Origin: Leishmania infantum JPCM5
Taxonomy: Eukaryota > Euglenozoa > Kinetoplastea > Trypanosomatida > Trypanosomatidae
Length of the DNA stretch: 64,000 nucleotides
Assembly (NCBI RefSeq): GCF_000002875.2
Contig: NC_009402.2
Coordinates: forward strand, 511,644 to 575,643
Direction: 5' to 3'
The translations under genes and the position numbers were made by a program. Positions 19,080 to 29,500 of this stretch are shown here, piece by piece (positions within the stretch are counted from its first letter, which is position 1; each line of letters begins with the position of its first letter). The notes under the pieces were generated by a model. That model made no database searches. It saw only the letters and a list, made by a program, of their open reading frames with translations, and was not told the origin of the DNA.

Positions 19080-21200
19080 ATGACCTTCTCGCCAACAGCG
19101 ACGCCGCACGCCGCGTCGACAGGCGCTTCTAGCGAGAGTGTAGAGGTATATCGACGCTACCCTGCACCGGAGACGGTGCAGCTGCCCGTTAAAGCTACTG
19201 CCATCACTACCACCGCCACCAGTACTGCAGGCGTGTCGTCGTCGCCGTTGTCCTCGACGGGTGCATGCAGCGGCACTGAAGCTACGGCGGCCGCGCCTGA
19301 ATCGACCACTTGCGCCTCGCTCCGGCTGCGCTGGGGTGTGCAGGCGACGGAGCTCCGCAGACTGTATGAGATGCACAAGGACGCGTACCCTATCAACTAC
19401 ACCGCCTCCTACTACGAGTGGCTGCTGGACCACGATGCCTGTATGGGCCTGATGGCACTGGTGACCCAGGAGACGTACCGGGAGTGGATACAGCGCTGGA
19501 GGGAGACGAAGGGCAATACGCCGAAGACGGTGGCCACGCAGACGGCAAGTGCTGCGTCGTCATCGTCGTCGCCTTCGTCCGCTTCCACAGCACCGCCAGT
19601 TCCGCCACCGGTCTCTGAGTGCAGCATGACTGCTGAGGCTCTGCAGGAATGCGCGCAAGTAGAGAGCATCATCGCGGAGCAGGAGCGCATTGCTGCTGGC
19701 AAGGCGGCCGATAGTACTCACAAGGGCACAAAATCGTTGCGCAACAGCGACGGCAGCGACTCGGCCGCACACACTGTGGTGGTGGGTTTTATCATTGGCC
19801 AGATCGCCTACGCACGCCACGACGCGGGCCACCTTCTCTCGAACCCCACTGCCTACATCGGCTCTTTCGCTGTCGACCCACCCTTTCAGACCTGCGGCGT
19901 GGGGCACGCGCTGCTGCAGCGCTTCGTCACGTACGTGACACAGCAGCGCCCCGTGTACGCGCAGGACTACTTGCACTATGACAAGCGGAAGCTGATTGCG
20001 CTGCTGGCGGACGCACAGGTCAAGAAGCGCAAAGCAGGGGTGAGGACACTACTCGGCGGAACCTCTGCGTCCGCCGCGGGTGGCACATGCGAGGACGGCG
20101 GAGATGGCACTCGACACAAGAGCTATGCTCCATCAGACGGCCCTCTGCCGCCGCCGATTTCCTCTGCTGCGCCGTCCCAGTCATCGAGCCGCGCTCAAGC
20201 CCACTCCTCCATCTTCCAGAATCTCCTCACGTACCTGCCAGAGCTGCAGAGCTGGATCGAAGATCGGCAGGCACGCCTCCGACTGCGGAATTGTGGCCTG
20301 ACCGAAGAAGAGATTGACGCGCGGCGCTTCCGTGATCGGCTGGCGCCAGATGTCCTCACAGACGAGGAGGCGGACGAGGTGCGCCGTGAGGCACGTCGCT
20401 TCGTCGTCCAGACCGGTGTGCGGGACGTCTGGCTGCACTGTCTGCCTGGCAACCTCAAAGCCACCACCTTCTACGCCCACCGCGGCTTTGTGCTGCACCG
20501 CGTGCTGAAGGCGTACTACGACATTGACGGCGCTCCATACGATGCCCTCCTCCTGCATTACGTCTGCGGAAATGATGGGTCCGCTGCCTCGCCAGGCGCG
20601 TCAGCAGAGCTCTCCTCTACAGTGGCGACCGACGCACCGAGTGGGATGAACCGTGTGGTAAACCGGCTGGAAAACCGTGCAGCGCCGGAGGAGGATGCGA
20701 CCAACCCGGATGGCACTGCTCCTTTGACCGCTGCAGCGCCTGCGTCTTTGCCCCCGCCACTGTCCTCATTGACAGGTCTCCGCCGCCGCCGTGTAGCATC
20801 ACCGGTAAGGGAGGACATCGGCTCAACAACAGCCGCTGCTGCTTTGACTGAGGCAGACAGGGCCGCCATATCAGCCCCCACCCCCGCCACTCCCGCTACT
20901 GCGGCAGACGCATCGGCGGAGAAGGCCACGCCGGCGAAACAGATCTCTCTGCAGACGGCCTCGTGGCTGTCTCCTCGCACGTACCCCATGGTGGCCGATA
21001 TAATCCTGTGCACGGCGGAAAAGGGTCAGGAGGAGTGGCGACGACGCACAGATCCAAAAGACTCTGGCGACGAGGCACAGCAGCGGCTAGGGTGTTGGGA
21101 GATGGCGCGCGAGGTTGTCTTCGTCGCCAACGCCTTTGGGCTGCTATGTGCCGTGCTGTGGCTCGCCTACAACGTTGTGGTGGAGGGAAAGGTGTTGTAG
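19080..21200 (+). CDS. NAA60-like N-terminal acetyltransferase (GNAT fold) with C-terminal membrane anchor
   Basis: This 706-residue protein carries a GNAT acetyltransferase domain in pieces. The first strand-helix lies at about residues 80-115 (SLRLRWGVQATELRRLYEMH, then PINYTASYYEWLL). The acetyl-CoA motif is at about 260-280 (SFAVDPPFQTCGVGHALL, the Q-x-x-G-x-G/A pattern), and motif B is at about 447-500 (WLHCLPGNLKATTFYAHRGF, then YYDIDGAPYDALLLHYV). The last block resembles NAA60/HAT4, a Golgi-facing enzyme that acetylates N-termini of membrane proteins. A single strong transmembrane helix at about residues 679-701 fits membrane attachment; human NAA60 also associates with membranes through its C-terminus. 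Serine/alanine-rich inserts (about 135-235 and 285-430) make it about three times the human length. The frame stays open upstream through the retroposon, but I place the start at ATG 19080, after the predicted splice site. Confidence 0.7.
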   Translation: MTFSPTATPHAASTGASSESVEVYRRYPAPETVQLPVKATAITTTATSTAGVSSSPLSSTGACSGTEATAAAPESTTCASLRLRWGVQATELRRLYEMHKDAYPINYTASYYEWLLDHDACMGLMALVTQETYREWIQRWRETKGNTPKTVATQTASAASSSSSPSSASTAPPVPPPVSECSMTAEALQECAQVESIIAEQERIAAGKAADSTHKGTKSLRNSDGSDSAAHTVVVGFIIGQIAYARHDAGHLLSNPTAYIGSFAVDPPFQTCGVGHALLQRFVTYVTQQRPVYAQDYLHYDKRKLIALLADAQVKKRKAGVRTLLGGTSASAAGGTCEDGGDGTRHKSYAPSDGPLPPPISSAAPSQSSSRAQAHSSIFQNLLTYLPELQSWIEDRQARLRLRNCGLTEEEIDARRFRDRLAPDVLTDEEADEVRREARRFVVQTGVRDVWLHCLPGNLKATTFYAHRGFVLHRVLKAYYDIDGAPYDALLLHYVCGNDGSAASPGASAELSSTVATDAPSGMNRVVNRLENRAAPEEDATNPDGTAPLTAAAPASLPPPLSSLTGLRRRRVASPVREDIGSTTAAAALTEADRAAISAPTPATPATAADASAEKATPAKQISLQTASWLSPRTYPMVADIILCTAEKGQEEWRRRTDPKDSGDEAQQRLGCWEMAREVVFVANAFGLLCAVLWLAYNVVVEGKVL

Positions 21201-22140
21201 AGCGAGTAAAAGAGGACGGCGATGCTGAAAGCGCGCGACTGTGCCTGCAGGGCGTGGGCGTGCTCACTAGCTTGCGCGCCGCCGCCGGCGGCTCTCGGAG
21301 GATGGGAGAATGAGGCGCTGGACGTTGCTCCCCGCACTCGGTCGAGCTGCTGGTGTATGCATACATTCAACCAGCCTAGAGGTAACAAAAAACAGCCACG
21401 AGGACCGCCAAGTCAGCGAACAAGTAATGATGCAAAGCATGGATGGGACCGCCGTCTCAGTTGTTTGTTCTTCTCCCTCTCACAAGGAGGTCGACATGCG
21501 GGGCCGCGGCGCACAGGTGATGTAGCGATACGTATGCGGGCAGCGAGGATGTGCGCGGCAGGAATGGCGAACGTATGCTTTGCACTCTCCACAACACCAC
21601 TCCCTCATCGATACACACGCCTTCTGCGCAGCGCCCTCCTCCCTCCCTGCACCCTCGGACTCACTTCACCGTCTTGCAACGCCCTTCTCTTTTTGGTCAT
21701 GCGTGCCCACTTCGCGTGGCTCTTTGGGCGACCCCCACCGCGGCCGGCACCCCCCTTCCCCCTCTCTTTGCACCTCCGCCCACGTCACCACGCCACTGCC
21801 ACACACACTCCTCTTCACCGCTAGTCGAAACGAGAAGAGACCGAAGGCGAACAGACAAGAGCAACACCAAAAGCACAGTTTGTGTTGCGTGTGACGATAC
21901 ATACGAAGAGAGAGGCTCCTTCCGTGGAGAGCGCGTGCGCCTCTCTCTTTTTCTCTCTCGTTGTCTTCTGCTCTCCGCCCCGCCACGTTGTCTTCGCCTT
22001 CCCTCTTCGGGCGTGTCTGCATTCGTGCGTCTTGGCGTGCGCGGTCCCGCTCTTCTCCTTTCCTCGCTCTTTTGCCCCTTTCCCTGCGGTTTCGCCTGCT
22101 TCTGTTCATCCTTTTCTTCTCTCCTCCGCCGTTTGGTCTG
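21201..22140. other. Spacer before the phytochelatin-synthase-like gene
   Basis: This 0.94 kb stretch has no gene of its own. Its second half is C/T-rich and, from 21932, AG-free up to and past the next start codon. Confidence 0.7.
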
Positions 22141-22176
22141 ATGCCGTCCGGCGTCGCCCCGTCCCTCGCTGGCCAG
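21932..22176 (+). promoter_or_regulatory. AG-free pyrimidine tract spanning the annotated start codon
   Basis: There is no AG dinucleotide from 21932 to 22174. The last AG before it is at 21930-21931 and the next is at 22175-22176, inside the reading frame. If the spliced leader joins at 22175-22176 the first in-frame ATG is 22288, not 22141. If it joins at or before 21931 the 5' UTR carries a pyrimidine tract of more than 200 nt. Confidence 0.5.
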
Positions 22177-25100
22177 CCGCCACCCTCGCGCTTGGAGGCG
22201 CCCCACATAAGCGACAAGAGCACCGCACCAGCGCTGCCCCCCCGGGCCAATGACACCAAGAACGCACCGCCGGCGAATTCGAATCCCATGAAGCAGATGA
22301 CGCGTGTGAGGCTGAACCCGACGACGCGCGTCGCCTCGGTGCCAATGTCGCTGGTGCCGCCGTACGTGGACGTGCCCCCGGGCAACGGCTTTCGGGCCGG
22401 CTTCGTGCCGCGCGCCGCGACGACCACGCCTACCTCTGCGCCACAGACCCACAGTGACCATCACCAGGTGGTTGAGGCCGTGCAGGCAGCCTATGAGAAG
22501 ACGGAGGCTCACCTCAAGGCGATCGAGGCAAAGCTGAATCTCCTGCACGAAGAGATGCAGCAAACGCCGTCACCGGCGATGTCGCGCGAGGCACCGACGG
22601 AGACGCTGAGCAGCAATGCGACAGCCCAGAATGTGCTCGACTCTCTCGCCCCCATCGCGACAACCGGTGCGTCAGGCAGCAAGGCCGCGGCGAATCATCA
22701 TCTGCAGCCGATTCCGTCTGCAATGGCGACGTCGCTCCCGCCCGTCCCACTGACACCGACGCCGAGGCCGACCGGAGTAGCGAGGTCGAAGATTTCCGCT
22801 GCCGCGGCAGCCGTCATGGAACCCCTCGCCACTGCTGCAGCTGCTGCATCAGCCACTGCGAGAGCTGACCGGCAACGTGACCTGCTACACCCTCACTTCT
22901 TCGTCGACGACGCTGACATGCTCGACACCCCCCACGCCAGCATCGGCAGCAACTCGTCTTCGAACGAGTCCAGCGACAGCAGCAGTGATGCAGGTCACGC
23001 GTTGCCGAATGGTGCGCGCCCACCCGCCCAGACGCCGGCTGCGGCTACAGACTGCAGCGAGCCCAGCAACAGGACAGCGGCTCCGGCGCGGCAGAGAGTC
23101 GACCTCAAAGATGTCTCGCATGCGAACGCGTGGTCCTCGGCTGACGCCGCTAGTGATCGCCGGGCGATGAGGTTCAGCGAGGGAGGTGAAACAACGAGGA
23201 CAGCACACGCCTTTCCTGCTTCGCTGTCGTCGACCACGCCGCCTGCCCACAGGGGTTCCACCTGCGGCACCGGAGAGACAGGCGAGGTGGTGGCAGTGGG
23301 TCGTGAGTTTCGCCAATCCTCCACACAGGCGAGTACGATGACAGGTGCGAAGGCGTGCTTCTCTGTTGGAGAGTCTGTCAACCACGCGGTCGACAGCGCC
23401 CAGGCTGTCGACGGGCTCAGGAGCGTGACGCGCCACCAAGCTAAGGTCGTGAAGCACGTACGAGAAAACTTCTTCGCGCCGATCCCACGCTTCGATGATG
23501 TGCTTCCGCGCAACAAGGCGGGTCTGTTTGACAAGCACGACGTCGAAAAGCTACTTCTACCCGGCGCTCCGTGCTCGTGGCTGTGCTGTGCGTCGCTGGC
23601 CATCAGCTACGTGTCGGGGGTGCCGACGCCCGTGGAGAAGGTGCTGCGTGCAAACCGCATGGGTGTGCACTACATCTCCTTGCCTACCATCACGCTGGCG
23701 GAGCTCTTCGACGTCGTGAGCGACTACATCCACATCTGCTACCACCGCACCGCGGTGCATAACAGCAGCTGCACGGCGGACGAATTCGAGGACGACGAGG
23801 AGGCGGCGCGGTGCCTGAGTGAGGACGAATTAAGGCAGCTGGCGCACGTTCACTGCGAAATGGCCACCTTCGACAAAGAAGTGCTAGACCCGGAGTCTGG
23901 CGAGGACATGCAGGGCATGGGTGAGCACCCGCCCATCACGAACCCGACACAGCTCCGCAAGGAGCTGCTGCTTCACCTTGGAGAGGAGAAGTCGATGTAC
24001 ATTTTCTACTACAACCCACACGTGCTGGAGCAGGCCCAGCTGCGGCTGCGCAGCAACCAGTGCGACACCGAGGAGGAGGCGGCCGCGATTATGGCGACCG
24101 CCCGCTTTTCCGCCAACGCGGCCGGCCTGTTCGGCATTCTGCTGGACTTTGACCCCGTGTGCCACGAGGTGAAGGTGCTGACACCGTACCTTTCTGCGGA
24201 GCAGCGTCCGCTGCACTTCAAGGGCGACGAGGGCGTGGTGAGCGAGGACGAGGAGGGGGGCCACGCGCGGCACAACATTCGCCGTTTTGCCAGCACCTTT
24301 TCGAACCTCGTGATGGAGGAGCAGCTGGTGAGCCTGCACGCACTCTACGAGTCGGTTCAGCCGGCGGACAAGTACTTGGGCCTCTCGCGCGGTTTTGTGC
24401 GCGTCTTCAAGAGCGAGTCTTTCCCGCCAAAGGTGCCGTCCATGTTCCCACTCTTTGTGCTGGACGGCAGCAGCGCCGGCGGCCTCATGACAAGTGTGCT
24501 GGACGTGAAGATTGCGCCGCACGTTCTGGGCCTCGCCATGCTGCACCACCTCTCGGTGACTTTCCTCCTGACGGACTCAGCGCGTCGCAAGCAGAGTAGC
24601 CGCAATCTGCTTGGCAAGACGAACGTATGCGACGTCAAGCTGCGCGGCATTCCGCTGACGAAGGTGTGCCAGCAGCTGCGGCTGCCGCTGTCCATGATTG
24701 TGTGTGAAAGTAACAAAGGCTCCATCGAGATGGCATACGTGTGGTATCACGTCTTCCTCCAGCAGCTGCAGATCGACCAGGACGTGCGCATCGGCCTCAT
24801 CCTACCTTCCCGTCGCGATGGCGCCGCAGATGGGCAGCCCAACATCACCGATACTCAGTTTGTCCATCATCTGCGGCTCATGGTCGAGTCGAAGAGCGTG
24901 ATGCTCATCAGCTTCGACATCAACATCGCCTTGAACGTGCGCATCGATGCCAGGAGCGATCCGGCGCACTTTGCGATCGTCATCGGCGTGGATGAGGAGC
25001 GCGGCGTTGTTCGGCTGGCGGATGTGAACGTGAAGCGGTTCCGCAAGACGTGGCACATTCCGATCTCGCGCCTGTACAGCGCCGTCATGGGCTACGGCTA

Positions 25101-26547
25101 TATCGTTGCTTCGAAGAGTAGGAAGGTCATCAAATCCCTAAAGGGGAAGCACTTCCACGAGAACGCGCTTCAGCGCGCGCGCAACTTCCTACCCCCGCCA
25201 ACTCCGGCGGCGTACCAGCGCTTCGAGTACCCCTCCTGCCCGTACCCGCTGACCGTGCTGGCCGATGCCGTAGAACGATTGGGCTTCGCGGGAACGAACG
25301 TGGAGCGCTTTCTCAACTTCTGCGGCTTCCACATCTCCTACTTCTTATCACCGAATATGCCGCTCGAGGGGGCCGCGCTTGTGATCCAGAACTACTCCCA
25401 CTACGCCCTCGATGACGCCGTGAGCGTGACGACGACGCACTACGACTTCTACGAGGGGAACCTACCGCCTAAAGAGGAGGCCGCTGAGGCGGACGGGACG
25501 CCCACATACCCGGTGCGTTCAGAGGCGGACCTACTGGAGTCTATTCAGTATGCCATCGCCGAGCCTGAAAAGCGCAAGCTGATCGTGAAGTACGACGTGA
25601 ATGTTCTGCAGGCGGATGAGACCGTGTGGAACGGTAAAAGTGGCAACAGCTTCGCTTTTGTCATGGACTACGTGGCGTCGAAGAGGATGGTAGTGCTCTC
25701 AGATGCGAGCCCGTCCTCCTTCTACCGCTCTTTCGCCTGCCCCTTGGCGGTGCTGTTTAAGGCCGTGTGCAGCTGGGACAGTGTCAGCCTCCGCGCGCAC
25801 GGGACGATTCTGCTGACAACGGAGGTGACGCAGGAGTCGGTGCACGAGGACACGAAGGGCTACGACATGGCACACGCCCTCGTGCACCACCCCTTCAAGC
25901 CCATGTTCTCAGCGGTCTGCTCCTGCCTGGCACTCGCGTCGACGGAGATGATGATGAACATCGAGACCCCCAGGCTTCTCGGCGGCGCCCCGATCAGCGT
26001 CGAGGATGATGATGGGAAGTACAAGCGCTACAACAACATATTTTCCGCCGAGGACTTCCTTTACGCACTGCCCTCCTTCAGCGTGTGTGAATGGCGTATG
26101 CAGGCGGTGGACATCCAGGACATAGGAAGCATGGCCAACAGTGCGTTCGCGAAGCTGAAGCTGCCGCTGCGCGCCGTGGATGTGCTTCAGGAGCAGGGGT
26201 CCGACTCTAGCACCGACCCGAAAGCGCTGCTGCGCGCCTGCAGCGGTATCAGCGGTCTACAGACTATCACCCTCGTCACCTACGATGCGGGCATGCTGCA
26301 CGGCGCTCCAGGCTCATCCGCGGGCCTCGTGAACCGTGTGCGCCTTTTCGACGACGAGAACGAGGAGGCGACGGCGAAGCCGATAGTGCCAGGCGCGCCG
26401 AAGAACAGCGTGGGCTCCGTGCAGTTGCTGGAGGGCGATCCGTGCCGCTGGGGCGCCTGCTTCGAGCGCTCTGCCGAGGAGCTAATGCGCGCCATCAAGG
26501 GCATCTATCGCGTAGAGGAGGCCATGGAAAAGGACGCGGATGGATGA
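22141..26547 (+). CDS. Large protein with tandem degenerate phytochelatin-synthase-like (papain-fold) domains
   Basis: The 1468-residue product (1419 if it starts at ATG 22288) has a disordered N-terminus to about residue 440, then a long folded region that I read as three to four phytochelatin-synthase (peptidase family C83) domains. Domain 1 (about 455-757) has PCSWLCCASL (Cys478, 482, 483) near the nucleophile site and ends in ALYESV plus SRGFVRVF, like the family's LWEAM...RGFMLIS. Domain 2 (about 790-1000) keeps the His/Asp pair as AHFAIVIG (His943) and LADVN (Asp961) but has no cysteine in its PHVLGLAML block. Domain 3 (about 1020-1240) has Ser1170 for His and keeps Asp1188. A fourth, weaker unit follows (SAVCSCLALAS near 1260). 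The His-to-Asp spacing of 18 residues equals that of plant phytochelatin synthase. No domain shows a full triad, so a scaffold, regulatory role or a composite site is more likely than heavy-metal peptide synthesis. Function unknown. Confidence 0.6.
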   Translation: MPSGVAPSLAGQPPPSRLEAPHISDKSTAPALPPRANDTKNAPPANSNPMKQMTRVRLNPTTRVASVPMSLVPPYVDVPPGNGFRAGFVPRAATTTPTSAPQTHSDHHQVVEAVQAAYEKTEAHLKAIEAKLNLLHEEMQQTPSPAMSREAPTETLSSNATAQNVLDSLAPIATTGASGSKAAANHHLQPIPSAMATSLPPVPLTPTPRPTGVARSKISAAAAAVMEPLATAAAAASATARADRQRDLLHPHFFVDDADMLDTPHASIGSNSSSNESSDSSSDAGHALPNGARPPAQTPAAATDCSEPSNRTAAPARQRVDLKDVSHANAWSSADAASDRRAMRFSEGGETTRTAHAFPASLSSTTPPAHRGSTCGTGETGEVVAVGREFRQSSTQASTMTGAKACFSVGESVNHAVDSAQAVDGLRSVTRHQAKVVKHVRENFFAPIPRFDDVLPRNKAGLFDKHDVEKLLLPGAPCSWLCCASLAISYVSGVPTPVEKVLRANRMGVHYISLPTITLAELFDVVSDYIHICYHRTAVHNSSCTADEFEDDEEAARCLSEDELRQLAHVHCEMATFDKEVLDPESGEDMQGMGEHPPITNPTQLRKELLLHLGEEKSMYIFYYNPHVLEQAQLRLRSNQCDTEEEAAAIMATARFSANAAGLFGILLDFDPVCHEVKVLTPYLSAEQRPLHFKGDEGVVSEDEEGGHARHNIRRFASTFSNLVMEEQLVSLHALYESVQPADKYLGLSRGFVRVFKSESFPPKVPSMFPLFVLDGSSAGGLMTSVLDVKIAPHVLGLAMLHHLSVTFLLTDSARRKQSSRNLLGKTNVCDVKLRGIPLTKVCQQLRLPLSMIVCESNKGSIEMAYVWYHVFLQQLQIDQDVRIGLILPSRRDGAADGQPNITDTQFVHHLRLMVESKSVMLISFDINIALNVRIDARSDPAHFAIVIGVDEERGVVRLADVNVKRFRKTWHIPISRLYSAVMGYGYIVASKSRKVIKSLKGKHFHENALQRARNFLPPPTPAAYQRFEYPSCPYPLTVLADAVERLGFAGTNVERFLNFCGFHISYFLSPNMPLEGAALVIQNYSHYALDDAVSVTTTHYDFYEGNLPPKEEAAEADGTPTYPVRSEADLLESIQYAIAEPEKRKLIVKYDVNVLQADETVWNGKSGNSFAFVMDYVASKRMVVLSDASPSSFYRSFACPLAVLFKAVCSWDSVSLRAHGTILLTTEVTQESVHEDTKGYDMAHALVHHPFKPMFSAVCSCLALASTEMMMNIETPRLLGGAPISVEDDDGKYKRYNNIFSAEDFLYALPSFSVCEWRMQAVDIQDIGSMANSAFAKLKLPLRAVDVLQEQGSDSSTDPKALLRACSGISGLQTITLVTYDAGMLHGAPGSSAGLVNRVRLFDDENEEATAKPIVPGAPKNSVGSVQLLEGDPCRWGACFERSAEELMRAIKGIYRVEEAMEKDADG

Positions 26548-29500
26548 CGTGGTGGTGAGGTGAGTTGATGGCGGCTATAGATCATTTTTTTTTTGCTTTT
26601 CCATTTTTTTTTCGTTTTTCTTGTGCTTCGCTATCCGGGTCTCCGTGCTCACCATGTACAGCCTTCTTCCCTTGCTCAACCACGATACGTTCTCTGTTGT
26701 TCTTTGCTTTATTGGACTGCTGCTTTCGCTCATGCCCCCCTCCCCCTCCCCATCTCCCCCATCTCTCGCTCTCTCTGTCGTCGCTGCTTCGGCTTCTATG
26801 CGTCGGCATCCGCCAACTCTACCGTAAAGCCAAAGGGGGCAAAGAAGGCATGCGACGGTGGGGGCTCCGTTGCCCGAGTCTCTCACTCTCTCTCCTTTAT
26901 TCTCTGTGGTCTATTTCTTGCGCTTGTGTACCCTCTCTGGCTTTTAGACGCCACAGGTGCTTCGCTGCGTTTGCCTCCACTTAGTGTTTTCTTGTTCTCC
27001 CTTTCGATGTCTCCTGTGCGGATGAGTGCGGTGTTGGTGTGTGCGTCTGTGTCTTGGGGAGGGGGACTCAGCGAATGTACACCATCCGCCCTTCTCCTTC
27101 CTGTCCCTCCTCTGCTCGCCCGTGTGTCTTTCGCTGGCTTTGCCTCTCGTCTGTTGTTCTTTCGCCTTTTTTGTTTGTGCGCTGTTGGCCCTCCCTTCCT
27201 CGGAAGCGGCCCAGAAAACGAGAAAGCAAACTGATAGGAAGGAGCAGCCCGGCGCCGGGGGCAGCGACAACGGCAGCGGCGGCGGCGGCGACAGTGGGCG
27301 GGAAGCACAAGCCCGCGATTCTCGCTGCCATGGACTGCGACTGTAGCCATCTCCCTTTTGCGTCAGCGCCCCATGCACGGGTGGGCGTAGGGCTCCTCTT
27401 CTTTTTTTTTTATCGACTCTCTCAGCTCTCTTGCCTCCCAAACTTTCCTCTCTTTCTCGCTCTCTTTGTTTGGCCTTCTTTCTGCGTATGCATATCGCCG
27501 TGGGCGCGAGTGCAACGACACCCCTGCCTGACTACTCGTCGAAACCCCTCTTTCACCGCTTTCTCTCTTCCCTTTGCCTCTTAGCTGTTCATATTCTCTG
27601 GCGTATGCATGAGCGCAAGTCTCAAGTTACATATAGAGATATATTCTTGACTATGCCCTCTGTTCTCTGATGATGCCGGCCACCACGCCCTGATGTCATG
27701 ATCCAGTGCCAGCTCGTTGTGGGGGAAGCCGAGCAGCCTGCAGCCTGCCCTCTGGTGCGGCTGCGGGCTCTCTGGCGTCGGAGGGCAGGGCTTGGCTGGC
27801 GCTGTGCCGAAGAGACGTATAGCCATGCTCACGCCTGGACCGGCCCACTACGAGTCCTGCCCGCGTATTCAGCACGTACACGCATCCACCATCTCTTCTC
27901 CTGCTGTTACTGCGCTGCGGTGCTGTCGTGCGTAGTTCTGGGCCTCGGCTGCTGTGTATGCGCAGTAGAATGGCAGTGGGCTGAGCGACGCCGAAGGGCG
28001 TCGGTGGACCCGGTTCTCTGTCATTGCCGCCGTGCGACACAGCGGTGGGTGGGCGGCGGTTACGTATGCGTGTATAGGTGCTGACTTGTTCGTGGTGGGG
28101 TGGACACGTTGGAGACAAAAGCGAACCTCTCGCGTGTATGGGGTGGGGAGGGTCAAATACATCGCCCCCGTCCGCAGTGTGCGCGCACGTGCATCTGCGT
28201 CGAGTCCACCTCAAAAAAAATAGAATGTGTGGGACAAAGAGATATGCATGCGGGCCGCAGCGCACGTCTGTAGGAATTTCTACCGGCAGAAATACGAGTA
28301 CTTCACGACCTTATGTTTGGCGCCATTCTTGTCGAGGCGCACGCCCGCTGTGGTAGAGAGATACGGAGCTAACGCAATGGAGAGCGGTGGAACGGTGTGG
28401 TCCCTATCCGAGCAGACCAAGGCGAAGAGAGAGAGGTGGGAAAGTCTTGTCAGCCACCCAGGCACGAGTGACACTAAATGTGTGTACGGATCTGTCGTTG
28501 GTGTCTTCCAATTTCTGTGTTCTCTGTCTCTGTCTACTCGTTGCCACGGGCAGCTTGCGAGGAGCGCAAGATGATCCTTTTCACACCCACCCATGAGATT
28601 ACGCGCGCACACGGGGCTGTGCAGGGCAGTCAATAGGTTTCATAATCCTCACGTATCCACCTTAGCTGAAGAAGAGGGCGTTTTGGAGAGGGGAAGGAGA
28701 CGGAAGGTTGGCCGACGATTCATGACTGCTTTCGCCTGTTCCGCATGCTCCAACTCTCTCGTCCTTACCTTTTTTCGTCCCTTCTTCTGATGGGTACTCC
28801 GTCTTTCTCATCCTCTCCCTATGTGCGTGTCGGTGCGCATGCGCGCTTGTGTGTCTAAGTCTCTTTCCACGTCGACGCAAGCGGCTCTCTTTCTGTTTGC
28901 CGGCGTTCTCGATTCTTCCTTTTTTTTTGCTTTCCTATTAGTTTTCTGGGCACGGATCTTCAGCTAATACGGACTGCTCTATGCGCCCCGTGCTCCGCTG
29001 TTGCCGCAACAGCTCATGCCTTCTGTGCTTGAAATCATTTTACCTCCCTTCCTCAGGGAGGGGGGAAGGGGCGCGTGCTTGCTGTTGTTGCGCTGCTTCG
29101 ACTCTGCACCTCCTTCCCCTTCCCCCACCTTGTAGCCCATCCGTATCATCGGATACCCGCCACGCCGCGAGTTTTGCGTTTGTGTCCCTGGCCGCCGCCC
29201 CCGCCCTTCTCTCTACCTCTGCGTGAGCAGCAGCCGTGCCTTCGCGCTTTGCCATACAAATCACGAGGTGTCTGGGCACGTGCGGTCAGGCTCGCACGTG
29301 TGCCCTTCAAGCTAACCTGCTCCTCCTGTTGCTGCGTGTATTGCGGCACCCAAAGAGCGATAGCCAGCATATTGCGTACACCAGCAGAGGGCATACCTGC
29401 GCGACGAGACGGAGGCGTGCACGTTTGCATCTGCGCACACAACACACAACACACACCAAAACGCACGGGCGTAGTGAAATGCCCCGCCATACGGGCCACA

